In this document: positions 55,428 to 64,000 of the stretch, piece by piece
Layout of the letters: the number at the start of each line of letters is the position of its first letter
How positions within the stretch are numbered: position 1 is the stretch's first letter
Assembly: GCF_900103415.1 (NCBI RefSeq)
Contig: NZ_FMXB01000011.1
Span: 40,299-104,298 of the forward strand
From: Methanobrevibacter millerae
GTDB taxonomy: Archaea > Methanobacteriota > Methanobacteria > Methanobacteriales > Methanobacteriaceae
Direction of reading: 5' to 3'
Length of the DNA: 64,000 nucleotides
The notes under the pieces: generated by a model
Databases searched by the model: none
What the model was told of the DNA's origin: nothing
What the model saw: the letters and a program-made list of their open reading frames with translations, nothing else
Position numbers and translations under genes: made by a program

Positions 55428-56585
55428 ATGATCAATAAGATTGCCACTTTATCCAATCAGTTGAGGGAAGAGGGACTCCCTGTCAGCATAAGAAGCACCC
55501 ATTCGGCCACTGAAGTCTATATGCAGCTTGGCGAATCGGATAGGGACTTATTAAGAACTGCCCTAAGAGCCATTTATGTTAAGGACAGGTATGACATCCC
55601 AAAATTCAACAAAATCTTTGAAGAGCTTTTCAAAAAGGAAAAGAAAGACTCCGAACTCGATGAAATCCAAAAGAGAAGCGACGCCTATAGGGGAAGGGGT
55701 CCAAAATCCAACAAATATATCATTAAAAAACAGAATACTGCTTATAAAAAGGTTCAAAAGGAAAAAATCAACAACGAAAAGCTGAGAATGCTGTCAGGCC
55801 AGCCGCTTCTTGAGGAAGTCAAGGAACTAGAGCGTGACGGTGAGCTTATGAACAAGGATTTAACCAAATTAAACAGGTTCGATCCAAGAATGCTTGAAAT
55901 CTGTCAAAGGCTTGGAAGAAGAATAGCCAACAAGCGTTCAAGACGAAAATTCAGAACAAATTCGAACAAGATTGACATGCGAAGGACCATAAGGGCCAAT
56001 TTAAAGTATGGTGGAGTGCCGGTGGAGCTTGTCAATGCCAAGCCAAGGCCACATAAGAACGAGCATCTCTTTTTAAATGACATAAGCGGCTCCTGCGAAT
56101 GGATAAGCAGCTGGTTTTTCATGCTGATGTTTTCAGCCCAGACGGCGTTCAAACATTCAAGAACCTTTGAATTTGACAATAAGGTTATCGAGACAACCGA
56201 CGCTTTAAAGGAAGAATACTTGATTGATTCCTTTGTAAAGGTCAAGGATTTGAGGGTAAAGAACATGATGGTTCATGGAACCTCCGACATGTACAGCGCC
56301 TTTACGCAGTTTCAGGAAAAGGCAACTCTTTCCAACAAGTCCTATGTTATTATTTTATCTGACTGCAGGGACTGGGCAGGACCGAAACAGCATGGAATAC
56401 CTGCAAGCGTTCACGTGGTCGAAGAGATGGTCAGAGATTCCAAAAAAGTTGTAATACTAAATCCCGAAGACAGGAACAAGTGGGATATTGTGGACAGTTG
56501 CGTTTCGCTTTATCAGGATGCCGGAGCGCACGTATTTGAAGTTAATACGCTTAATCAATTAGCTCAATTTGTGGAGCAGATGTAG
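55428..56585 (+). CDS. CoxE-like VWA domain protein
   Basis: A 385-residue protein with an Arg/Lys-rich middle and a C-terminal VWA (CoxE-type) domain. The MIDAS DxSxS appears as [10 protein letters not shown] near residue 220, with the Thr/Asp parts in [11 protein letters not shown] and [11 protein letters not shown]. Acts with the MoxR ATPase just upstream. The client is unknown; the next genes are for tRNA thiolation. Confidence 0.87.
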   Translation: MINKIATLSNQLREEGLPVSIRSTHSATEVYMQLGESDRDLLRTALRAIYVKDRYDIPKFNKIFEELFKKEKKDSELDEIQKRSDAYRGRGPKSNKYIIKKQNTAYKKVQKEKINNEKLRMLSGQPLLEEVKELERDGELMNKDLTKLNRFDPRMLEICQRLGRRIANKRSRRKFRTNSNKIDMRRTIRANLKYGGVPVELVNAKPRPHKNEHLFLNDISGSCEWISSWFFMLMFSAQTAFKHSRTFEFDNKVIETTDALKEEYLIDSFVKVKDLRVKNMMVHGTSDMYSAFTQFQEKATLSNKSYVIILSDCRDWAGPKQHGIPASVHVVEEMVRDSKKVVILNPEDRNKWDIVDSCVSLYQDAGAHVFEVNTLNQLAQFVEQM

Positions 56586-56593
56586 GTGAGATT

Positions 56594-57514
56594 ATGGATT
56601 GTACCAAATGCGGTAATCCAAAAATTATAATTAAAAAGGAACAGTCAGGCCAGTATTTATGCAAGGACTGTTTCATTGATTCAATTGAAAAGAAAGTAAT
56701 TAAAACAGTTAGAAAGGAAAAGCTACTGGATAAGGGAGATAAAGTTCTGGTTGCGCTTTCAGGAGGAAAGGACAGCGTAACCGCACTCGAAATCCTAAAT
56801 ACCTTCAGGCAAATGAACGTCATTGACATCTGTGCGGTAACTGTGGATGAAGGAATAGACAATTACCGCCAGGACGGCATTGACATAGCCATAAGGCACG
56901 CCAAAAGGCTGGGAATTGAGCATAAGGTAGTTTCCCTTAAGGATACCTACGGCATTACTCTTGATGAGATAATGCAGAAGGAAAATCATAGGGGATCCTG
57001 TTCATACTGCGGCGTTTTCAGAAGAACGTTAATTAATAAGGCCGCCCGTGAGATGGGAGCTACAAAAATAGCTACCGGCCACAATCTGGATGATGAAGTT
57101 CAGGCAATAATGATGAATTACCTGGAAGGAAATACAAATAACCTAACCAAGTTAGGTGCCAAGACCGAGTCCGAGGCGGAAGAATTCACGGTTAAAATAA
57201 AGCCTCTGCGTGAAATTCCCGAAAGGGAAATCGGACTCTACGTTGTTGCAAAGGAGCTTGAAGTTCACTTTGCGGGATGTCCTTACGCGCAGCAATCATT
57301 CAGAAAAGAGGTTTCAGAGCATATCAATCAGCTGGATGAGGCCCATCCGACAATAAAATACTCGACCCTTAGAGGCTACGATAAGATTAAAAAAGCATTA
57401 AAAGACGAGTTCAAGAATGATTATGCTCATGGAAGGTGTGAAAAATGTGGAGAACCTTCCTCAAACAGATTATGTAAAGCATGTTCATTTATAGAAGAAT
57501 TGACTGGTGATTAA
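56594..57514 (+). CDS. tRNA 2-thiolation protein, NcsA/TtuA family
   Basis: A 306-residue PP-loop enzyme that adenylates and thiolates U34 (or U54) of tRNA. N-terminal zinc knuckle CTKCGNPK...CKDC, PP-loop [23 protein letters not shown] and FAGCPYAQ which hold the three catalytic-cluster cysteines, and a C-terminal [16 protein letters not shown]. The start lies 8 bases after the VWA gene and the sulfur carrier gene follows with no gap. Confidence 0.92.
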   Translation: MDCTKCGNPKIIIKKEQSGQYLCKDCFIDSIEKKVIKTVRKEKLLDKGDKVLVALSGGKDSVTALEILNTFRQMNVIDICAVTVDEGIDNYRQDGIDIAIRHAKRLGIEHKVVSLKDTYGITLDEIMQKENHRGSCSYCGVFRRTLINKAAREMGATKIATGHNLDDEVQAIMMNYLEGNTNNLTKLGAKTESEAEEFTVKIKPLREIPEREIGLYVVAKELEVHFAGCPYAQQSFRKEVSEHINQLDEAHPTIKYSTLRGYDKIKKALKDEFKNDYAHGRCEKCGEPSSNRLCKACSFIEELTGD

Positions 57515-57718
57515 ATGGAGTTTAAATTAAAATATAAAGATGAATTTGAAAGCAGAGAAATTCCAAAAGACGATTATACGATAAAGGATTTGATTGTAGA
57601 TTTGGGAATGTCTTCTCAGACCATAGTATCCAAACAGAATGGGGAGCTGGTAATTGAGGATACTATAATTGAAGAAGGCGATAAAATCGAATTAATCCAA
57701 ATCATATATGGAGGATAA
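57515..57718 (+). CDS. Ubiquitin-like sulfur carrier (ThiS/MoaD/SAMP type)
   Basis: A 67-residue beta-grasp protein ending in IQIIYGG, the di-glycine tail that is adenylated and thiocarboxylated. DYTIKDLIVDLGMSSQTIVSKQNGELVIEDTIIEEGDKIELI is the expected fold. It starts at the stop of the NcsA-like gene, so it is probably the sulfur donor for that enzyme. Confidence 0.92.
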   Translation: MEFKLKYKDEFESREIPKDDYTIKDLIVDLGMSSQTIVSKQNGELVIEDTIIEEGDKIELIQIIYGG

Positions 57719-57721
57719 CCT

Positions 57722-58582
57722 TTGAAAATCAGCTATGAATGCGGCCCCTGCTTTTTAAGGCAGGCCCGTGAAGCAATGGATTTGTCAACGGATGACGAAG
57801 ATTTGAAAATGGAACTGATGAATGACATTTTTAATTTTCTTGCCGTCAATTTCAAGAAGGGAACCAATTCAAACAAGACGGGTTCCCATATGCACAATCT
57901 CATAAAGCAGAAAACGGGATGTTTCGATCCATATATTGAGCAGAAGAAACTGGGAAACGAGCTAGCGCTGAAATACCTGCCCATTGCACAGGAGATTTTA
58001 AGGGAAAACGACAGCCTGGAAAACCGGGTTAAGATAGCCATTGTGGGAAATATCCTGGATTTCGGAGCCTTTCAGTTAAGTGATGATATAGAGGTTTTAA
58101 TCAAAAACGCCCTAAATAAGGATTTGGCTATTAAAGACATTGAAAGCTTTGAAGAGTCCCTCAAAAAGCATGACAAGGTTTTGTATCTTGTGGACAATAC
58201 CGGCGAGATAGTCTTCGATAAGCTGCTTTTGTCTGAAATTAAAAAATATGACCTCGACATTACCATTGCGGTCAAGTCATACCCTATTTTAAACGATGCA
58301 TGTATGGTGGACGCTATCGATGCGGGTCTTGACGAGTTCGGCGAAATCGTTGAAATAGGAGCCGGAACGGTGGGATACGTCGACAGTGAAATCTCAGAGG
58401 AATTCAGGGAAATATTTGAAGACCACGAATTCATAATATCTAAAGGAATGGGCAATTATGAGGGATTGACTGAAATCGACCTTTCAGATAAGGATATCTA
58501 CTTTTTGCTCTGCTCCAAATGCACAACAATTTCCAAGGATATTGGTGTTAACTTACAGGACATGCTTCTTTTTAAAAAATAA
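57722..58582 (+). CDS. DUF89 family damage-control phosphatase
   Basis: A 286-residue protein of the DUF89/ARMT1 family. MKISYECGPCFLRQAREA (the N-terminal Cys pair) and the metal-binding LVDNTGEIVFDKLLL plus GMGNYEGLTE are characteristic. Family members remove phosphate from harmful or side-product sugar or nucleotide phosphates. The TTG start is supported by GGAGG 8 bases upstream, within the end of the sulfur carrier gene. Confidence 0.87.
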   Translation: MKISYECGPCFLRQAREAMDLSTDDEDLKMELMNDIFNFLAVNFKKGTNSNKTGSHMHNLIKQKTGCFDPYIEQKKLGNELALKYLPIAQEILRENDSLENRVKIAIVGNILDFGAFQLSDDIEVLIKNALNKDLAIKDIESFEESLKKHDKVLYLVDNTGEIVFDKLLLSEIKKYDLDITIAVKSYPILNDACMVDAIDAGLDEFGEIVEIGAGTVGYVDSEISEEFREIFEDHEFIISKGMGNYEGLTEIDLSDKDIYFLLCSKCTTISKDIGVNLQDMLLFKK

Positions 58583-58591
58583 TGTGATACT

Positions 58592-59335
58592 ATGAATATT
58601 GCTTTCATCGGATTTGGAAAGGTTGCATCTACTTTAGTTCAATTAGTCAACTCACCGGACATTACTTTCTTAACCTCTCATGAAAAGAGATCAAAAGATA
58701 CGATGGATTTGATTAAAGAATCGGAGGTTAAAGACTGTCCCACATTAAAGGAAGCAGTTGAAAACGCAGACATTGTCATATCTGCAAACTCCCCGTCAAA
58801 TGCCGTTGAAGCTGCACTGGAATATGGTAAGTACTGCAAAGGAATATTTCTTGATTTGAATAACATTTCTCCTAAAACGGCTTTAAAAATAAACGATTTG
58901 ACAGAAAATTTCGTTGACGGAGCCATTATCGGCAAAATTGACTCCAAAAACCCAATTCTATATTTATCCGGTAAAAATGCCGATAAACTACTTTTTTTAA
59001 ATGATTTCTTAAGCGTCAAGGTCATTTCAGATAATGTAGGTGACGCATCAAACCTTAAGCTTTTAAGAAGCAGCTATACCAAAACCCTCTCTGTATTGCT
59101 GATAGAAAGCTATAGGCTTGCAGAAAGCCTGAACCTGGAAGATGAATTTTTTGATATCCTGAAATTAACGGAAGGTGATGACTTTAAGGAAAAATCACTT
59201 TCAAGAATCAATAACACATTAAAATCTACAAAAAGAAAAAGCGAAGAGCTTGAAGAAATACTTGATTGCTACAATGCTCAGGATCTGGAAATGGTTGGGG
59301 CAGCGTTAAAAAAGCTCAGGCAATTTGAACATTGA
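58592..59335 (+). CDS. NAD(P)-binding dehydrogenase-like protein (DUF1932)
   Basis: A 247-residue protein: Rossmann start MNIAFIGFGKVASTLVQLV, then VENADIVISANSPSNAVE, GAIIGK, and an alpha-helical C-terminal domain of the DUF1932 type related to 6-phosphogluconate dehydrogenase-like 3-hydroxyacid dehydrogenases. Substrate unknown. Last gene of the run from 54562; its end overlaps the convergent nucleotidyltransferase gene by 20 bases. Confidence 0.78.
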   Translation: MNIAFIGFGKVASTLVQLVNSPDITFLTSHEKRSKDTMDLIKESEVKDCPTLKEAVENADIVISANSPSNAVEAALEYGKYCKGIFLDLNNISPKTALKINDLTENFVDGAIIGKIDSKNPILYLSGKNADKLLFLNDFLSVKVISDNVGDASNLKLLRSSYTKTLSVLLIESYRLAESLNLEDEFFDILKLTEGDDFKEKSLSRINNTLKSTKRKSEELEEILDCYNAQDLEMVGAALKKLRQFEH

Positions 59336-60587
59336 TTTTATATCCTTTCTTGCCCTTTTCGGTGATTCCCTTAACCGGAATGAAGTGGGAATCCATAATG
59401 TATCTCAGATAGGTGACTTCACGTGCGGGAAGTCTTAAGTTTGTTTTAATCTTTTTGCCTTCACTTTTAAGCTGAACGGATATCTTGTTGTTCTTGTCGA
59501 TGTACAAATCACAGTCAAGGCCTTCAGACATTATTTTAGTCTCAAAACGGGTCAGATTAAGTCCCGCATGAATGTTTAAAGGCGCATCATCAACTTTAAT
59601 GTTTCCGTTTCTAAACTTTTCATTCGCCTCTCGGGCGCTCATGCCTTCATCAATCTTTCCGGAAACATACCATGCACGTTCAATTACTCTTGAAACATTC
59701 TGCATCGGCGGAATGACACCTTTTGATTCATAGCTTTTCATCAAATCCATTACTTCTTTTTTGCTCACGTTCATTTCAATGGCGCTTATTGCAAGGCGTG
59801 TCATTACAGGCCCGTAATCTGATCTTCTGAATGCTGCCCAAACAGATTCGGGATTTGAATAGACTCTTTTTTTAATTATCTGGTTAACGGTTTCACCATT
59901 TAAATAAGCGATTTTTGAAAGGTTTCCTCTTGAATAAGTATTCATTCTCTTATAAATGTCTGCCCAGTTGCGGTCCAGATTAACGTTATTTTTTGTAATT
60001 TCCTCTTCAAGAATCTCTACCGTTGATTTGGGAAGCAGCTTTTTAATTTCAGGAGTTATGGTATAATCATTATCAATAATGGACTGTCTTATCAGACGGC
60101 CGGAGTATTTATCCTTATCAAGCTCCTTTACTATGTGGAATTTCAGTTTGGAGCCTAAAAATTCATTCAGGGCATACCATCTTATCTCATTTCTGTTGGT
60201 ATAATTCTTTGGCATTCCAACGAAATTGCCTTCATCGATAAACTTCTGTGCTTTTTTAGCTATTTCATCAAGTGAAATACTTGCAGAGGTAATGTAGTCG
60301 GTTCCCCCATCTTCAATCATCTGATTAAGTCTGATGGGAACGCTGTAGGATAAGACTAACCTGTGGTGAAGTCCTTCAAATGATTTTACCTCATCAGCGC
60401 CCAATGCCAATGCCATTCTGCTTCTTGCTTCAAAATCTGTGAAAAAGGGTGCGTGGTTTGCACTGAATCCTTTATTCAAATAGACAACTACCTTTTTAGA
60501 TTCCTCATCTGCAATCTTACGGGCTTCTTTAATTAACTTTTCATGTCCCTTGTGGACAGGATCAAAATCTGCACTTATACATATCAA
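59316..60587 (-). CDS. HIGH-family nucleotidyltransferase, TmcAL-like
   Basis: A 423-residue protein. The N-terminal nucleotidyltransferase core has DPVHKGHEKLI (HIGH motif) and the later SGRLIRQSI (ISSTxIR-like). The remaining 200 residues are helical. Organisation resembles bacterial TmcAL (tRNA-Met cytidine acetate ligase, YlbM), but substrate is unproven. A TTG at 60587 lies 6 bases after GGTG and gives MICISADFDPVHKGH, the natural start; an upstream extension is less likely. Confidence 0.7.
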   Translation of the reverse strand: MICISADFDPVHKGHEKLIKEARKIADEESKKVVVYLNKGFSANHAPFFTDFEARSRMALALGADEVKSFEGLHHRLVLSYSVPIRLNQMIEDGGTDYITSASISLDEIAKKAQKFIDEGNFVGMPKNYTNRNEIRWYALNEFLGSKLKFHIVKELDKDKYSGRLIRQSIIDNDYTITPEIKKLLPKSTVEILEEEITKNNVNLDRNWADIYKRMNTYSRGNLSKIAYLNGETVNQIIKKRVYSNPESVWAAFRRSDYGPVMTRLAISAIEMNVSKKEVMDLMKSYESKGVIPPMQNVSRVIERAWYVSGKIDEGMSAREANEKFRNGNIKVDDAPLNIHAGLNLTRFETKIMSEGLDCDLYIDKNNKISVQLKSEGKKIKTNLRLPAREVTYLRYIMDSHFIPVKGITEKGKKGYKINVQIA

Positions 60588-60625
60588 GATAAACACCAAA
60601 AAAATAGAAATTCAGAGATTATTGT

Positions 60626-61105
60626 CTAGTCCAATAATCTCAATATGCCGCTTAATACTAGCCATATACCAATTAAAGTACCTAAAATAATTGGATTTGC
60701 AACGTAAGTTCCAATGATTATGTAACAGACACCCAAAATAATTCCGGCTATTCCAATGTAGAATCCGAATTTGGATGTACGGTTGTTTACCAATGAAACG
60801 ACTCCTGCTATAATCAATATGATTCCTGCAAGATATAACGTTATTTCAGCTAAAAATCCAAACAATGCAGGGTTAAATATTAATCCAATACTGATTATAA
60901 GGAGCACCACTCCCAGGGCAAGGTCTATAATGGAACCGTAAGTGTTGTAGTCGATTATTGAAATTCCCATTATCAATGCGTAAATTGAAATGAACAGGAC
61001 GGATAATCCTATTATTGCATTGGTGGATATTACCCCAAGGATAGGAAATGAAATAATCATTATTCCAAAAATGATGGCCAGCAAACTAACAATATTTTTT
61101 TTCAT
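60626..61105 (-). CDS. HdeD/DUF308-like membrane protein
   Basis: A 159-residue protein with six short helices arranged as three pairs, as in DUF308 (IISFPILGVISTNAIIGLSVLFISIYALIMGISII and later repeats ending in IIGTYVANPIILGTLIGIWLVLSGILRLL). Function unknown. Stands alone between the nucleotidyltransferase and the archaeosine enzyme. Confidence 0.8.
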   Translation of the reverse strand: MKKNIVSLLAIIFGIMIISFPILGVISTNAIIGLSVLFISIYALIMGISIIDYNTYGSIIDLALGVVLLIISIGLIFNPALFGFLAEITLYLAGIILIIAGVVSLVNNRTSKFGFYIGIAGIILGVCYIIIGTYVANPIILGTLIGIWLVLSGILRLLD

Positions 61106-61146
61106 TAAAAATCCTCCAATTAATAGATATTGTAATTTTATATTAT

Positions 61147-62229
61147 TTAATATAGTGGTATGTGCTTTATCTTAACTTTTGACTGGTTCATGTCAGCATT
61201 ATTGACTTCTGCCATCCATTCCTTTTTGCACTCGCAATCGTATTCGACAGGGCTTTGAGCCAGATTGCACCTGATTATCATGTGCTTCAGGTCCTTATTG
61301 CATTTTTTGCAGTTGTACGGGCCTCTCCTTGAACCGAATCCTGAAGTATCTAAAAGTGCCGGAATTGCAACTTCCCTTCTGACGGTGTTGATGATTTCAA
61401 TGCAGCTCCAAATCCATGGAGGCTGGTAGGCGCCTTTTCTCCAGAATCTTTCAATGACGGTTCCGCTGTGAATTGTTGCAGGACAGAATGAGAGTCTGTC
61501 AACGCCAATGCTTTCACAGTCCTTAGCGGTTTGAATTGCCTCATCTATCGCTTCGCTTTCACTGATTAATATCGGTTTTACAAAAATATAGGCTTTGGAT
61601 TTAATGTTATAACCTTTATTGTCCCTTAAATCCTGAATCAGCTTAACGGCGTTTTCAAAGTCCTCAAAGGTAAAGCCCTTATTGATTTTGTTTAATCTGG
61701 TGTAATCGTTTGAGGTTTCAAGACCCATGCTTATTTCAAAGAGTCTGTCTCCGATAATGTCAAAAATGCCGTCGATATATTCTTCCTTAACATATTCTGG
61801 ACGGGATTCAACGATGATTTCACGAACGTTATCCATATTTGCCAGCGTAGTCATGATTTCATCGCGTGCTTCAATAGGAAGTTCGTAGGGATTCAGAAAG
61901 CTTCCGGATGCAAAAAGCTTAACGGCTATTTTGTCTTCGCTTTCAATGTCGAATCTTGATAAGTGATCGTTGAATATGTTTATTATAGTTTCAGTGTCAA
62001 TAGGCTCAAGCGTACAGTCGGAGACATAGCTGCACATTGTACATCCTCCGCTGTCTCCCAGTGCCCATGCGCATCCGGGAGTTGGCAGGATAATAAATAA
62101 CGTTTTTGAAATGCCGTCATAAGTCAAATCATCATTATACCAGCTTGCACCAACTTGCTCTGGAGTCTTCGGCTCTTTTCGCTCAAAGGCTCTATTTCTA
62201 ATTTCTTTACATAAGTTTTCAATTTCCAT
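61147..62229 (-). CDS. raSEA: Archaeosine biosynthesis radical SAM protein RaSEA
   Basis: A 360-residue radical SAM enzyme that cleaves a lysine adduct (q0kN15) in tRNA to form archaeosine at position 15, with ArcS acting before it. The N-terminal motif CAWALGDSGGCTMCSY provides the cluster cysteines in the wide-spaced form of this family (TIGR01210), and a C-terminal Cys set (CKKC, CECKK) resembles a zinc ribbon. Length fits. Confidence 0.88.
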   Translation of the reverse strand: MEIENLCKEIRNRAFERKEPKTPEQVGASWYNDDLTYDGISKTLFIILPTPGCAWALGDSGGCTMCSYVSDCTLEPIDTETIINIFNDHLSRFDIESEDKIAVKLFASGSFLNPYELPIEARDEIMTTLANMDNVREIIVESRPEYVKEEYIDGIFDIIGDRLFEISMGLETSNDYTRLNKINKGFTFEDFENAVKLIQDLRDNKGYNIKSKAYIFVKPILISESEAIDEAIQTAKDCESIGVDRLSFCPATIHSGTVIERFWRKGAYQPPWIWSCIEIINTVRREVAIPALLDTSGFGSRRGPYNCKKCNKDLKHMIIRCNLAQSPVEYDCECKKEWMAEVNNADMNQSKVKIKHIPLY

Positions 62230-62340
62230 TATAATATATTATGGTGCGTTGGTGTAATTAAAAATTATCGTTGAAAATGGTATGTTAATAAGTTGTGTAT
62301 ATCTGATTTAAAAAAATAAAAAAAGAAAGAGTAAGCAAGT

Positions 62341-63955
<1,615 letters not shown>

Positions 63956-64000
63956 ATTCTGTTTGATCCTGGCAGATGCTACTGCTATTGGGATTCGATT
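63956..64000 (+). rRNA. 16S ribosomal RNA, 5' end only
   Basis: The first 45 bases begin ATTCTGTTTGATCCTGGC and continue GATGCTACTGCTATTGGG, the conserved 5' end of archaeal 16S rRNA in the form seen in Methanobrevibacter. The gene runs off the right edge. Confidence 0.93.

Overview
The window comes from a methanogenic archaeon of the order Methanobacteriales, most likely Methanobrevibacter or a close relative. Evidence: AT-rich intergenic DNA; archaeal TATA boxes; GGTGA/GGAGG ribosome binding sites; H2/CO2 methanogenesis genes (mer, hmd, a full hcg set, por); a methanofuran-biosynthesis kinase (mfnE); an archaeosine radical SAM enzyme; Methanobrevibacter-style adhesin-like secreted proteins; and a 16S rRNA 5' end at the right edge. 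Genus is inferred from gene content and 45 bases of 16S; species cannot be given.

Layout. 1-7430: FBP aldolase/phosphatase (left end cut), a small operon with a winged-helix protein and a DUF3467-like protein, a MacB-type ABC exporter, lipid synthesis, a tRNA t6A enzyme, radB. 7489-11029: aminotransferase / 4Fe-4S / DGC-type operon, then an AT-rich AAA-ATPase gene preceded by seven 40-41 bp repeats. 11368-17852: information processing and cofactor genes (ABCE1, pth2, mfnE, EF-1beta), a MarR regulator, a TctA-like membrane protein, a methyltransferase. 17962-20274: a secretion/pilus ATPase and its membrane partner. 21156-24578: ferrous-iron uptake (feoB, feoA, small Cys proteins) with an array of palindromic iron-box candidates. 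24575-27255: CbiMNQO-type nickel/cobalt transporter. 27515-30109: polysaccharide polymerase, ferredoxin, two tRNAs. 30116-37399: complete [Fe]-hydrogenase locus (hmd, hcgA-F, divergent hcgG). 37474-42581: PhoU-type regulator and pstSCAB. 43055-52121: fumarase subunit and pyruvate synthase operon, split by an AT-rich 4.4 kb island of secreted proteins between two near-identical 155 bp copies of the porF 3' part. 52389-62229: DHPS-like protein, Ser/Gly-repeat protein, MoxR-VWA-NcsA-ubiquitin-like operon, damage-control phosphatase, nucleotidyltransferase, archaeosine enzyme. 62341-64000: mer, then the 16S leader and 5' end.

How it fits together. Several blocks are metal or nutrient acquisition units with visible control DNA. 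The feo genes carry TTAGGTnnACCTAA palindromes. The Ni/Co transporter and the divergent hmd/hcgG promoters share an AGTAATACT/AGTATTACT motif. Since [Fe]-hydrogenase is the nickel-free substitute for a NiFe-hydrogenase-dependent step, this suggests one nickel-responsive regulon covering nickel uptake and its nickel-sparing bypass. The most unusual structures are this shared motif, the porF duplication around the adhesin/transglutaminase island (which holds a gene broken by an in-frame TAA), the duplicated feo promoter module with a strong hairpin, and the tandem repeats upstream of the AAA-ATPase.
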